43,802 bases of DNA from JAOUEA01 sp035550775 (GTDB taxonomy: Bacteria > Actinomycetota > UBA4738 > HRBIN12), in contig DASZOO010000160.1 of assembly GCA_035550775.1 (NCBI GenBank), positions 1-43,802 on the forward strand, in the 5' to 3' direction. This document shows positions 31,859-40,175 of this stretch, piece after piece. The first letter of the stretch is position 1. The number at the start of each line of letters is the position of its first letter. Made by a program: the position numbers and the translations under genes. A model generated the notes under the pieces. The model did not search any database. It was not told the origin of the DNA and saw only the letters and a list, made by a program, of their open reading frames with translations.

Positions 31859-32050
31859 CGATCGACCCCTTTCACGCCGTTGGCGGGGGTATGGTGCCAC
31901 GCGAGGACGATGCTCGCCCGGATCGGTCGCGGCGGTCGGAACGAAAGCTCGGCCGAGGCGCTTCACCTTCCGGGGGAACGTGCCGAATCCACCAACGGAG
32001 ACCGCGGCGGCAGGACGGAAGCGGCCGCGCATCGGGTGAGGACGGGGGAC
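31859..32050. promoter_or_regulatory. Divergent intergenic region, cbs / REC-GGDEF
   Basis: The longest gap in the window, about 190 bp. TATGGT at 31890-31895 could be a plus-strand -10. The reverse reading CATACC is a poor minus-strand candidate. CGCC-GTT-GGCG at 31875-31885 is a short inverted repeat close to the cbs start. No known riboswitch pattern was recognised. The REC frame is open here from an ATG at 31910, so part may be coding. Confidence 0.35.
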
Positions 32051-33040
32051 GTGAACGAGAGCTATCGCACCGACGAGGCGGACGTCGTCGACGAGGGGGC
32101 GGCCGGCGTCGGCGAGAGCTTGCTCGTGGTCGACGACGACCCGTTCATCGCGCGTCTGCTGGAGATCGAGCTGCGGGCGGCGGGCTACGACGTGCGGGTG
32201 GCCGCCGACGGCTCGGTCGCGCTCGAAGCCGCCCGCGAGCGCTGTCCCGACCTGGTGCTCGCCGACGTCATGATGCCGAACATGGACGGATTCGAGCTCA
32301 CGCGACGACTCCGCCAGGATCCCCGCACGGCGGGTGTCTCGGTGATCATGCTGACCGCACGCGGCCTGTCGGCCGACAAGCTCGAGGGCTTCGCGATCGG
32401 CGCCGACGACTACATCGTCAAACCGTTCGACACGCCGGAGCTGCTCGCTCGGATCCGCGGCGTGCTCAGGCGTTCGCACGATACCCGCACCCGATCGCCG
32501 CTCACCGGGCTGCCGGGCAACGTTCGCATCGAGGAGGAGATCGATGCACGCATCGAGCGCGCGGAACCGTTCGCGGTCCTCTACGGGGACCTCGACAACT
32601 TCAAGGCGTTCAACGACCACTACGGATTCATGCGCGGCGACGAGGTCATCCAGGCCACGGCCGGCTTGATCGGCGACGCCGCTCGCGGGGCGAGCGACGG
32701 TGCCGCGTTCGTCGGTCACGTGGGAGGCGACGACTTCGTGGCGGTCGTGCCGCCCGAGCTCGCGGCACCGGTCGCCGAGGCGATCGTGGCCGCGTTCGAC
32801 GAGGCCGCATCGGGCTTCTACGACGAGATCGACCGAGAGCGTGGGTACATCGAGGTCACGAACCGGCGCGGCGAGCTGCAGCGCTTCGGCGTGGTCACGC
32901 TGTCGATCGGTGTCGCGAGCACCGCGAAGCGGTCCTTCCAGCACTACGCCGAGGCCGTCGCGCTCGCGACCGAGATGAAGCAGTACACGAAGGGGTCGGA
33001 GACCTCGTCGTGGGCCATGGATCGCCGCAGCGGCGAGTAG
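32051..33040 (+). CDS. Response regulator with GGDEF domain (diguanylate cyclase)
   Basis: A 329-residue REC-GGDEF protein, probably making c-di-GMP. REC: LLVVDDDPFIARLLE (acid pair), VLADVMMPNMDG (phospho-Asp), MLTARG, and GADDYIVKPFD (Lys). GGDEF: SPLTGLPGN, YGDLDNFKAFNDHYGFMRGDEVI, and the active-site loop written GGDDF instead of GGDEF/GGEEF, a conservative change. No RxxD inhibitory site is seen before the loop. A ~50-residue insertion-like segment precedes the final strand LSIGVAST. The GTG at 32051 follows GACGGGGG; an in-frame GTG at 32036 and an ATG at 31910 (low-complexity extension) are alternatives. Confidence 0.86.
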   Translation: MNESYRTDEADVVDEGAAGVGESLLVVDDDPFIARLLEIELRAAGYDVRVAADGSVALEAARERCPDLVLADVMMPNMDGFELTRRLRQDPRTAGVSVIMLTARGLSADKLEGFAIGADDYIVKPFDTPELLARIRGVLRRSHDTRTRSPLTGLPGNVRIEEEIDARIERAEPFAVLYGDLDNFKAFNDHYGFMRGDEVIQATAGLIGDAARGASDGAAFVGHVGGDDFVAVVPPELAAPVAEAIVAAFDEAASGFYDEIDRERGYIEVTNRRGELQRFGVVTLSIGVASTAKRSFQHYAEAVALATEMKQYTKGSETSSWAMDRRSGE

Positions 33041-33047
33041 GGCTCGG

Positions 33048-34253
33048 TCAGGCGAGCGGGGCCGGCGCCGCCAGGAAGAAGCCCTGCCCGTACCCGACAC
33101 CCAGCTCACGGAGCGTCTCGAGCTCCTGAGCGGTCTCGATGCCCTCGGCCACGAGCGAGAACCCCATCTCCTGGGCGAACGAGACGAGGGCCGTCGCGAG
33201 GGCCCGCTTCGCGCGATCGGCGCCGATGTCGCGGGTCAGGCTCAGGTCGAGCTTCACGAGGTCGGGAGCGATGCGCAGGGTGTGGCGCAGACTCGCGAAC
33301 CCTGCCCCCGCGTCGTCGATCGCGACCCTCGCGCCATGCGCCCGCAACGGTGCGAGCGCGTCGACGAGGTGGTCGTAGTCCTCCACGGCCTCGTGCTCGG
33401 TGATCTCGAGCACCAATCGATCGGCATGGGGCTCGAGCAACGAGGCGAGCTCGGTCGAGATCGCCGCCCGGTGAGAGCAGTTCACGGCGAGGTAGCGCCC
33501 GGGCTCGATGCGAGGGAGCGCGCGCAGGGCCCGGTCGATCGTGGTGAGCTCGAGCTGCACCCCGAGCGCCAGCGACACGGCCTCGGCGAACCACTCGTTC
33601 GGCGGCCTTCGCGCAGGGGCGGAGAAGCGGGCGAGTGCCTCGAGTCCAACCGTCGCTCCGCTCGCCAGATCCACGATCGGCTGGAACACGATCGAGACGC
33701 CCTCCCCGGCGACGAACCGCTCGATCTCGGTCCGGCGGGCGTCGAGCAGCACGCGCGCCTCGTCGTCGCGCCGAAGCTGCTTCGTGAGCTCGGTGACGAT
33801 GCCCGCGATCACCTCGGAGGAGAGGCTGGCGCCGCCCGCCATGACCTTCTGGATCGAGTCGACGATCTCGTCCCCGGCCGTGCCCTTCACGAGATATCCG
33901 ACCGCGCCGGCGCGAAGCATCTCGAGCACGGTGGATCGGTCCTCGAACGCCGAGAGTGCGATCACGCGTGTGCCGGGAGAGCGTCGCGTGATCTCGCGCG
34001 CGGCCCGCGAGCCGCCCCCGCCCGGCATCGACACGTCGACGAGTGCCACGTCGGGTCGTCGATCGCCGGCGAGCGCGATCGCCTCGTCGGCATCGCCCGC
34101 CGCCCCCACCAGCACGATGTCGTCCTCGTGCGCCAGCAGATCGGCCAGGGCGACCCGGAGCGCGGGCTCGTCGTCGGCGATCAAGACGCGGACGGGCTCG
34201 GTCACCAGCCCGCGCGCGCCATCGGGTGCGTAGGGGGAAGCGCCGACGGCCAT
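33048..34253 (-). CDS. Response regulator with EAL domain (c-di-GMP phosphodiesterase)
   Basis: A 401-residue REC-EAL protein expected to cut c-di-GMP. REC: VLIADDEPALR, ALVDVSMPGGGG (phospho-Asp), LSAFED and GYLVKGTA (Lys), closest to NarL-type receivers. A short helical linker follows. EAL: FQPIVDL, GLEALARF (EAL Glu), AVNCSHR (Asn), LEITEHE (Glu), VAIDDAGAGFASL (Asp pair), LVKLDLS (Lys), AEGIET (Glu) and GYGQGFFLA (Gln), so all metal and catalytic residues are present. It is convergent with the GGDEF gene, 7 bp apart. The ATG is placed 7 bp after a clear promoter; an in-frame GTG at 34205 is an alternative. Confidence 0.9.
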   Translation of the reverse strand: MAVGASPYAPDGARGLVTEPVRVLIADDEPALRVALADLLAHEDDIVLVGAAGDADEAIALAGDRRPDVALVDVSMPGGGGSRAAREITRRSPGTRVIALSAFEDRSTVLEMLRAGAVGYLVKGTAGDEIVDSIQKVMAGGASLSSEVIAGIVTELTKQLRRDDEARVLLDARRTEIERFVAGEGVSIVFQPIVDLASGATVGLEALARFSAPARRPPNEWFAEAVSLALGVQLELTTIDRALRALPRIEPGRYLAVNCSHRAAISTELASLLEPHADRLVLEITEHEAVEDYDHLVDALAPLRAHGARVAIDDAGAGFASLRHTLRIAPDLVKLDLSLTRDIGADRAKRALATALVSFAQEMGFSLVAEGIETAQELETLRELGVGYGQGFFLAAPAPLA

Positions 34254-34260
34254 CGGGGGG

Positions 34261-34289
34261 ACGCTACCCGGCGCGATCGGGCTACTCAA
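34261..34289 (-). promoter_or_regulatory. Promoter of the REC-EAL gene (leaderless)
   Basis: Minus strand: TTGAGT (34284-34289), 17 bp, TAGCGT (34261-34266), then 7 bp to the ATG. Best-formed of the leaderless promoters here; the -10 is identical to that of the MFS gene. Confidence 0.65.
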
Positions 34290-34404
34290 GCATCCGAGAC
34301 ACGGAGCGCGAACGGCATGAGCCGGGGCGGGCGGCCGACGGTCGCAGTAGCATCGCGCCGAGGCGAGTCGAGCGCCGGTTCGCGACCCGGAGGTGATCGT
34401 CGGG

Positions 34405-36069
34405 ATGTCCGCTCGAGAGATCCGAGCGCCGCGAGGATCCGACCTGTCGTGTCGGTCATGGCCGCAGGAAGCCGCGATGCGCATGCTCATGAACAACCTC
34501 GATCCCGATGTGGCCGAGCGCCCCCGGGACCTCGTGGTGTACGGGGGCACGGGGCGGGCCGCTCGGAGCTGGGAGGCCTTCGACGCGATCGTGCGGACGC
34601 TCCGCACGCTCGATGACGACGAGACCTTGCTCGTGCAATCCGGCAAGCCGGTGGCGGTCTTCCGCACCCACGACATGGCCCCCCGCGTGTTGATCTCGAA
34701 CTCGATGCTCGTGCCTCGTTGGGCCGACTGGGAGACGTTCCGCTCGCTCGAAGCCCAGGGCCTCACGATGTACGGGCAGATGACCGCGGGTTCGTGGATC
34801 TACATCGGGAGCCAAGGCATCCTGCAGGGCACGTACGAGACGCTCGCGGAGTGCGCGCACCAGCATCTGGGGGGCTCGCTCGCCGGCACGGTCACGCTCA
34901 CGGGTGGGCTCGGCGGCATGGGCGGCGCGCAGCCGCTCGCCGTGACCATGAACGGGGGCGTGGCGCTCTGCGTCGAGGTCGACCCCGCCCGCGTCGAGCG
35001 GCGCGTGAAGACCGGATACCTCGATCGGGAGACGGCCGACGCCGAGGAGGCGCTCCGGTGGGCCGATGAGGCCAGGGCCGCTCGGGAAGCCGTCTCGATC
35101 GGGCTCGTCGGCAACTGCGCCGAGGTGTTACCCGCGCTGTTCGACCGGGGGTGGCAACCCGACATCGTCACGGATCAGACCAGCGCTCACGATCCACTGG
35201 AGGGCTACGTGCCGGGAGGGCTCTCGCTCGCGGCGGCCGCGGACCTGCGAGAGCGCGACCCGGCCGGCTACGTGGCCCGTGCCGAGGCGTCGATGGCTGC
35301 CCACGTTCGAGCGATCGTCGGGTTCGCCGACCGGGGAGCGATCGCGTTCGACTACGGCAACAACCTGCGCGCGGGTGCGGAAGCCGGAGGTCTGGCCCAC
35401 GACGTCGCGTTCAGCTATCCCGGATTCGTGCCGGCGTTCATCCGGCCGCTGTTCTGTGAGGGGAAGGGGCCGTTCCGCTGGGCGGCGCTCTCGGGCGATC
35501 CGGCCGACATCGCCGCCACCGACGCGGCGGTGGCCGAGCTGTTCCCCGAGAACGAGCGGCTGCTGCGGTGGCTGCGGCTCGCGTCGGAGCGGGTGGCCTT
35601 CCAGGGGCTGCCGGCGCGGATCTGCTGGCTGGGGTACGGGGAGCGCGATCGGGCCGGCGAGCGATTCAACGAGCTGGTCGCGAGGGGTGCCGTGAGCGCG
35701 CCGATCGTGATCGGGCGAGACCACCTCGATGCTGGAAGCGTGGCGAGCCCCTACCGCGAGACCGAGGCGATGCTCGACGGCTCCGACGCGATCGCGGATT
35801 GGCCGATCCTGAACGCGCTCGTCAACACCGCCGCCGGAGCCCACTGGGTGAGCGTCCATCACGGCGGGGGGGTGGGCATCGGCTCCTCGATCCACGCCGG
35901 CATGGTCGTGATTGCCGACGGCAGCTCGAACGCGGCGCAGCGGCTCTCGAGGGTGCTCACGTCCGATCCGGGCACGGGCATCGTGCGCCACGTCGACGCC
36001 GGATACGACCGGGCGATCGAGGTCGCCCGCGAACGCGGCGTGCGCATACCGATGGACGAGGGCTCGTGA
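34405..36069 (+). CDS. hutU: Urocanate hydratase
   Basis: A 554-residue urocanase, full length, turning urocanate into imidazolonepropionate with bound NAD+. Seen: NNLDPDVAERPRDLVVYGGTGRAARSW at the N-terminus, LLVQSGKPVAVFRTH, SWIYIGSQGILQGTYET, TLTGGLGGMGGAQPLAVTMNGG (NAD-binding), DQTSAHDPLEGYVP, FDYGNNLR and HHGGGVGIGSSIHAGMV. It leads hutU-S51 peptidase-hutH. ATG 34405 follows GGAGGTGATC, almost perfectly complementary to the 16S rRNA end, 6 bp away; an in-frame GTG at 34393 lies inside that site. TAGCAT (34348-34353) is a possible -10. Confidence 0.94.
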   Translation: MSAREIRAPRGSDLSCRSWPQEAAMRMLMNNLDPDVAERPRDLVVYGGTGRAARSWEAFDAIVRTLRTLDDDETLLVQSGKPVAVFRTHDMAPRVLISNSMLVPRWADWETFRSLEAQGLTMYGQMTAGSWIYIGSQGILQGTYETLAECAHQHLGGSLAGTVTLTGGLGGMGGAQPLAVTMNGGVALCVEVDPARVERRVKTGYLDRETADAEEALRWADEARAAREAVSIGLVGNCAEVLPALFDRGWQPDIVTDQTSAHDPLEGYVPGGLSLAAAADLRERDPAGYVARAEASMAAHVRAIVGFADRGAIAFDYGNNLRAGAEAGGLAHDVAFSYPGFVPAFIRPLFCEGKGPFRWAALSGDPADIAATDAAVAELFPENERLLRWLRLASERVAFQGLPARICWLGYGERDRAGERFNELVARGAVSAPIVIGRDHLDAGSVASPYRETEAMLDGSDAIADWPILNALVNTAAGAHWVSVHHGGGVGIGSSIHAGMVVIADGSSNAAQRLSRVLTSDPGTGIVRHVDAGYDRAIEVARERGVRIPMDEGS

Positions 36070-36773
36070 CCGATCCGCAGATCGTCGCGATGGGAGGCGG
36101 GCACTGGCCGGGCGATCCGGTCTACCGATTCCTGGCGGACCTGACCGGTGCCTCGCGGCCCAAGGTGCTCTCGTTGCCGACGGCCACGGGCGACAACGAT
36201 CGCAGCGTGGCTGCCTTCTTCCGCGCCTTCCCGGCCGGCCGGTGGGAGCCCTCGGTGCTGACGTTGTTCGAGCGCACCGTGCGTGATCTCAGGTCGTTCG
36301 TGCTCTCACACGACGTCGTGCTCGTCGGGGGCGGCAATACCGTGAACATGCTCGCGGTCTGGCGAGCGCACGGGCTCGATCGCATCCTTCGGGAGGCCTG
36401 GGAAGCCGGCGTGATACTGGCGGGCGGCAGCGCCGGCGCGAACTGCTGGTTCGAGGCGAGCACCACCGACTCGTACCTGCTCGGACGGGCGGACCCCCTC
36501 GTCGACGGGCTGGGCCTGGTGCCCGGGAGCTTCTGTCCGCATCTCGACTCCGAGCCGGCGCGGGGGCCGGAATACCGGCGGCTGGTCGGCGAGGGTGTGC
36601 TGCCGCCGGGCATCGCGTGCGACGACCTGGCCGCGGTCCACCTCGTGGGCACGGAGGTCGCCGAGGTCGTGATCTCCGACGCGGACGCCGGCGCCCGGCG
36701 CGTCGAGCCGGGGGAGCAGGGTGACATCGTCGAGACGCCGTACGAGGTCCGGTTGCTGGCGGAGCCGTCATGA
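36066..36773 (+). CDS. Peptidase S51 (dipeptidase E / cyanophycinase-like) within the hut operon
   Basis: A 235-residue class-I glutamine-amidotransferase-like fold of family S51. Seen: IVAMGGGHW at the N-terminus, RPKVLSLPTATGD, VVLVGGGNTVNMLAVW, and AGGSAGANCWFE with nucleophile Ser near residue 122. LGLVPGSFCPHLDSEP gives the His and acid region. S51 enzymes cut Asp-containing dipeptides or, in cyanophycinase, beta-Asp-Arg. The GTG start overlaps the hutU stop (GTGA) and the stop overlaps the hutH ATG (ATGA), so it is translationally coupled to both. Why a peptidase sits here is not known; supply of histidine from peptides or handling of a pathway product are guesses. Confidence 0.83.
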   Translation: MTDPQIVAMGGGHWPGDPVYRFLADLTGASRPKVLSLPTATGDNDRSVAAFFRAFPAGRWEPSVLTLFERTVRDLRSFVLSHDVVLVGGGNTVNMLAVWRAHGLDRILREAWEAGVILAGGSAGANCWFEASTTDSYLLGRADPLVDGLGLVPGSFCPHLDSEPARGPEYRRLVGEGVLPPGIACDDLAAVHLVGTEVAEVVISDADAGARRVEPGEQGDIVETPYEVRLLAEPS

Positions 36774-38305
36774 GCGTCGAGGTGGGCGGCCGCCTCACGC
36801 TCGCCGACGTCGTGGCCGTCGCCGGCGGGGCGCCGGTGTCGCTGGGAGACGCCGCCAGGGACCGTGTCGCGGCCGGGCGCGCGGTGATCGAACGCGCGGT
36901 GGCGAGCGGTGACACGGTGTACGGGGTCACGACCGGGTTCGGCGCGCTGGCGCATACGCGGGTGGACCCGTCGGAGGCGTCGACGCTGCAGCACGGCATC
37001 GTGCGGTCGCACGCGACCGCGGTCGGCCCTCCGCTGGCTCGCGAGGAGGCGCGGGCGATGCTGCTGCTCCGGGCCCACGTGCTCGCCCTCGGTCATTCCG
37101 GGGTGCGGCCCGAGGTGATCGACCTGATGGTCGCGATGCTGAACGAGGACGTGATCCCGGCGGTGCCGCAGCAAGGGTCGCTCGGCGCGTCCGGCGACCT
37201 CGCGCCGTTGGCGAACCTGGCGCTGCCCCTGATCGGTCACGGGGGCGTGCTCACGCCTGAGGGAGGGGTCGAGCCGGCGCCGAGTGCTATGGCCCGGGCC
37301 GGGCTGACGCCCCTCACGCTCGAGGCCAAGGAGGGGCTCGCCCTCGTGAACGGCACGCAGGGCATGCTCGCGATCGGCAGCCTCGCCCTCCAGCGAGCCG
37401 AGGCCCTCACCCGCACGGCCGACGTCGTGGCCGCGATGACGATCGAGGCGTCGCTCGGCACCGACCGGCCCTTCGACGAGCGGCTCCAGGCTCTTCGACC
37501 ACACCCGGGGCAATCCGTGAGCGCATCGAACCTCCGCAGGCTCCTCGCCGGGTCCCCGATCCTCGCGTCGCACCGTGACTCGACCCATCTGGTGCAAGAC
37601 GCCTACTCGCTCCGGTGCGCGCCGCAGGTGCACGGCGCGACGCGCGACGCGATCCGGTACGCGGCCGACACGCTGGCGATCGAGGTGAACAGCGTGAGCG
37701 ACAACCCGATCGTGCTGCCCGACGGCGAGGTGGGCGAGGTGATCTCGGGCGGGAACTTCCACGGCCAGCCCGTCGCCGTCGCCCTCGACACGGTCGCGAC
37801 CGCGCTCGTTCCTCTCGCGTCGATCTCGGAGCGCCGTCTCTACCGCCTGCTCGACGAACACCTGTCGAACGGACTGCCGCCGTTCCTCGTGCACGGATCG
37901 GGCCTCAACTCGGGCTTCATGCTCGTGCAGTACACGGCCGCGTCCCTCGTGAGCGAGTGCAAATCCCTGGCCCACCCGGCCTCCATCGATTCGATCCCGT
38001 CGAGCGCCGGCCAGGAGGATCACGTGAGCATGGGCATGACCGCCGGGAGGCACGCGCGGGACGTGGTCGCCAACGCCGAGACCGTGATCGCGCTCGAGGC
38101 GCTCGGTGCGGCCCAAGCGCTGGATCTGCGCGCCCCGCTCGAGCCGGGTCCCGCGACGCGCGCGGTGCACGAGGCGATCAGGGCGACGGTGCCCTTCTTC
38201 GAGGCCGATCGCGAGTTCGGACCCGACATCACCGATGCGGTGAGCCTGGTGCGCGAGGGGGACCTGGTGTCGGCAGCGGAAGCCGCGATCGGCCGCCTCG
38301 ACTAG
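36770..38305 (+). CDS. hutH: Histidine ammonia-lyase
   Basis: A 511-residue MIO-dependent ammonia-lyase, removing ammonia from histidine to give urocanate. The MIO tripeptide Ala-Ser-Gly is in GSLGASGDLAPLANL (about residues 140-150). Other family segments are YGVTTGFGALA (catalytic Tyr), LLNGTQG-like LVNGTQGMLAIG, QDAYSLRCAPQVHGA and SGGNFHGQPVA. Length is typical. The start overlaps the S51 peptidase stop. The stop TAG is part of CTAG shared with the convergent hutI stop. Confidence 0.94.
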   Translation: MSVEVGGRLTLADVVAVAGGAPVSLGDAARDRVAAGRAVIERAVASGDTVYGVTTGFGALAHTRVDPSEASTLQHGIVRSHATAVGPPLAREEARAMLLLRAHVLALGHSGVRPEVIDLMVAMLNEDVIPAVPQQGSLGASGDLAPLANLALPLIGHGGVLTPEGGVEPAPSAMARAGLTPLTLEAKEGLALVNGTQGMLAIGSLALQRAEALTRTADVVAAMTIEASLGTDRPFDERLQALRPHPGQSVSASNLRRLLAGSPILASHRDSTHLVQDAYSLRCAPQVHGATRDAIRYAADTLAIEVNSVSDNPIVLPDGEVGEVISGGNFHGQPVAVALDTVATALVPLASISERRLYRLLDEHLSNGLPPFLVHGSGLNSGFMLVQYTAASLVSECKSLAHPASIDSIPSSAGQEDHVSMGMTAGRHARDVVANAETVIALEALGAAQALDLRAPLEPGPATRAVHEAIRATVPFFEADREFGPDITDAVSLVREGDLVSAAEAAIGRLD

Positions 38306-39534
38306 TCAGACCTGGACCGCTCCCGCAGTTCGGGCTGCCCGCCGACGATCGTCGCGACGACCGGGTCGTGGCCGGGTCGGTACGGGACGTGGGCGAACGA
38401 GGCGTCCTCGAGCAGCACGATGTCGGCGCGCTTGCCGGGTTCGAGCGTGCCGAGACGATCGGCGAGACCGAGCACCCAGGCCGGGTTCAGCGTGACGGCG
38501 GTGAGCGCCTCCAGTGGGGGCACCTCGTAGACCCCGGCCGCCAGGGCGATCACCTCGGGCATCGAGACGACCGGGGAGGTTCCCGGGTTCGCGTCGCTCG
38601 CGAGCCCGATCGGTACGCCGGCCTCTCGGAGCGCCCGGGCCGGGGCCGGCCGAGCCCGCAGGAAGAACGTCGAGGCCGGCAGCAGCCCGGCGACGGTACC
38701 TCCGGCCGCCAGCGCCTCGACGCCCTCCGCCGAGCAGTGGTTCAGGTGATCGGCGCTCCGGGCACCCAGCCGCGCCGCCGCCGCGGCCGCGCCGGAATCG
38801 CCGAGCTGATCGGCATGCACTCGCAGGGGGAGCCCCTCGTGCCCGGCAACGGTCGCGATGGCCTCGAGGTCGTTCAGCGAGAACGCGATGTCCTCGACGT
38901 AGACGTCCACCGCGTCGGCGAGATGCTTTCGCGCCGCTTCCGGGATCAGCTCGTCGCACACGGTGCGGACCCAGGCCTCGCGGGAGCTGCCGGCCGGCAC
39001 CGCGTGGGCGGCGAGCAGCGTGACGGTGCACGTCTGCGGGGCATCGTCGGCGAGCCGGCGCGCGAGCCGAGCCGCTCGAAGCTCCTGGTCGACCGAGAGT
39101 CCGTACCCGGTCTTCAGCTCGAGCGCCGTCGTGCCGTGCGCGAGCATCTCGTCGAGCAACGCACGCGAGAAGCTCAGGACCTCCTCGTCGGTCGCCTCGG
39201 CGAACATGCGGGCCGACCGGTAGATGCCCCCGTCGCCGCCGTGCAGCTCTCGGTACGAGACGCCGCGCAGCCGGGCTTCGAACTCGTCGGCCCGCCATCC
39301 CACGAACGGCAGGTGCGTGTGCTGATCGACGAAGCCCGGCACGAGGCATCCTCGGTCGGGTGAGCCGATCGTCGGTTCCCAGGGAAGACCGTCGGGCGTG
39401 CCCACGTACACGATCGACCCGTCGTCGTCCCAGGCGACGGCCACGCCACCTCGAGCCTCCTCGGCGGGACCGGCGGTCGGTCGGGCCCCACGCGCCGTCG
39501 ACGACGCCGACGCCGCGACCGCTCCCCGTGCCAC
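38302..39534 (-). CDS. hutI: Imidazolonepropionase
   Basis: A 410-residue amidohydrolase-fold enzyme opening imidazolonepropionate to N-formimino-glutamate. Metal-site motifs: VPGFVDQHTHLPFVG (HxH), ELKTGYGLSVDQEL, LPLRVHADQLGDSGA (His), SADHLNHCSAEGV (His) and GLASDANPGTS (Asp). It acts directly after HutU but is read toward hutH, their stops sharing CTAG, so it has separate transcription. The GTG start lies 6 bp after TAAGCT (leaderless); the N-terminal ~20 residues are Ala/Arg-rich and not conserved-looking. No hutG, hutF or ftcD is in the window. Confidence 0.92.
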   Translation of the reverse strand: MARGAVAASASSTARGARPTAGPAEEARGGVAVAWDDDGSIVYVGTPDGLPWEPTIGSPDRGCLVPGFVDQHTHLPFVGWRADEFEARLRGVSYRELHGGDGGIYRSARMFAEATDEEVLSFSRALLDEMLAHGTTALELKTGYGLSVDQELRAARLARRLADDAPQTCTVTLLAAHAVPAGSSREAWVRTVCDELIPEAARKHLADAVDVYVEDIAFSLNDLEAIATVAGHEGLPLRVHADQLGDSGAAAAAARLGARSADHLNHCSAEGVEALAAGGTVAGLLPASTFFLRARPAPARALREAGVPIGLASDANPGTSPVVSMPEVIALAAGVYEVPPLEALTAVTLNPAWVLGLADRLGTLEPGKRADIVLLEDASFAHVPYRPGHDPVVATIVGGQPELRERSRSD

Positions 39535-39540
39535 GATTGC

Positions 39541-39546
39541 AGCTTA
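39541..39546 (-). promoter_or_regulatory. -10 box of hutI (leaderless)
   Basis: TAAGCT on the minus strand, 6 bp before the GTG at 39534. Confidence 0.55.
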
Positions 39547-39576
39547 CGCGGACCCGGTTCGTCTCGCGTCGCGGCC

Positions 39577-39582
39577 TAGACT
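39577..39582 (+). promoter_or_regulatory. -10 box of the SRPBCC gene (leaderless)
   Basis: TAGACT, 6 bp before the GTG at 39589. It is divergent from the hutI box, about 30 bp away. Confidence 0.55.
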
Positions 39583-39588
39583 CCTCCC

Positions 39589-40041
39589 GTGCTCGTGCAA
39601 CGGGAGATCGTGCTGCCGGTCACCCTCGAGGAAGCCTGGACCGCGTTGCTCGACTGGGAGCGGCAGGCGGACTGGATGCTCGACGCCGACAGCGTGGCCG
39701 TCGTCTCCGAACAGCGGGAGGGCGTCGGGGTGCGGCTGGCCGTCCGCACGCGGCTCTTCGGTGTTCCGGCGTTCACCGAGCCGATGGAGGTCGTGGAGTG
39801 GGACCCGCCCCGGCGGGTCGCGATCAGGCACGGCTCCGTGGTGGCCGGCACCGGCGTGTGGACGCTCGAACCGATCGAGGGCGGCACCCGATTCACGTGG
39901 CGCGAGTGCGTCAGCCTCGCGGTGCCCTTCGTCGGGGACCTCGCGGCCGTCCTGTACCGGCCGGTGATGCGCGCCCTGATGGATCGTTCGATGCGGGGGC
40001 TGCGTGCCTACCTCATCGCGTCGGGTCCGGTGCGGAGTTGA
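39589..40041 (+). CDS. SRPBCC (START/Bet v1-like) protein
   Basis: A 150-residue helix-grip protein of the SRPBCC superfamily (polyketide cyclase/CoxG-like). Typical pattern: VQREIVLPVTLEEAWTALLDWERQADWM at the N-terminus, MEVVEWDPPRRVAIRHGSVVAG in the middle strands, WTLEPIEGGTRFTWRE, and a C-terminal helix RALMDRSMRGLRAYL. The fold binds hydrophobic ligands; no ligand can be named. GTG start by leaderless -10. It ends 22 bp before the promoter of the thiamine operon and is probably a separate unit. Confidence 0.75.
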   Translation: MLVQREIVLPVTLEEAWTALLDWERQADWMLDADSVAVVSEQREGVGVRLAVRTRLFGVPAFTEPMEVVEWDPPRRVAIRHGSVVAGTGVWTLEPIEGGTRFTWRECVSLAVPFVGDLAAVLYRPVMRALMDRSMRGLRAYLIASGPVRS

Positions 40042-40063
40042 GGGCGCTCGGCGCGCGCCCACC

Positions 40064-40069
40064 TATACT
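40064..40069 (+). promoter_or_regulatory. -10 box of the thiamine operon
   Basis: TATACT. Transcription would start near 40076, exactly where the riboswitch P1 helix begins. TTGAGG (40038-40043) is a possible -35 but 20 bp away. Confidence 0.55.
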
Positions 40070-40075
40070 CGGGAG

Positions 40076-40170
40076 CGAACACGGGGAGCTCGGGGAACCG
40101 GGCTGAGAGGCCGGCTGCGGGTCGGCGACCCGACGAACCTGAACCGGGTAATGCCGGCGGAGGGAGTTCG
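40076..40170 (+). ncRNA. TPP riboswitch (THI element)
   Basis: A thiamine-pyrophosphate aptamer upstream of thiamine genes. P1 is CGAAC (40076-40080) with GTTCG (40166-40170). Conserved parts are in order: GGGGAGC, CTGAGA (40103-40108), the GACCCGACGAACCTGAACC junction, then GGGTAATGCCGGCGGAGGGAG. P1 closes 5 nt before the ATG of the first gene, and the only ribosome site, GGAGGGAG, is the 3' conserved strand of the aptamer. Ligand binding should therefore hide the site directly: a translational off-switch without a separate expression platform. Confidence 0.93.
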
Positions 40171-40175
40171 GTCCG

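Noticed and set aside
31910..32050. Starting the REC-GGDEF protein at the ATG 31910
   Set aside because: It would add 47 Arg/Gly-rich residues without a domain; the GTG at 32051 has a better ribosome site. Kept as an alternative only.
31859..32050. A c-di-GMP or SAM riboswitch in the cbs/GGDEF gap
   Set aside because: None of the conserved aptamer blocks of those classes could be found on either strand.
19683..33040. Treating the PAS kinase and the REC-GGDEF protein as a two-component pair
   Set aside because: They are about 9 kb apart on opposite strands with many unrelated genes between; no sequence evidence links them.
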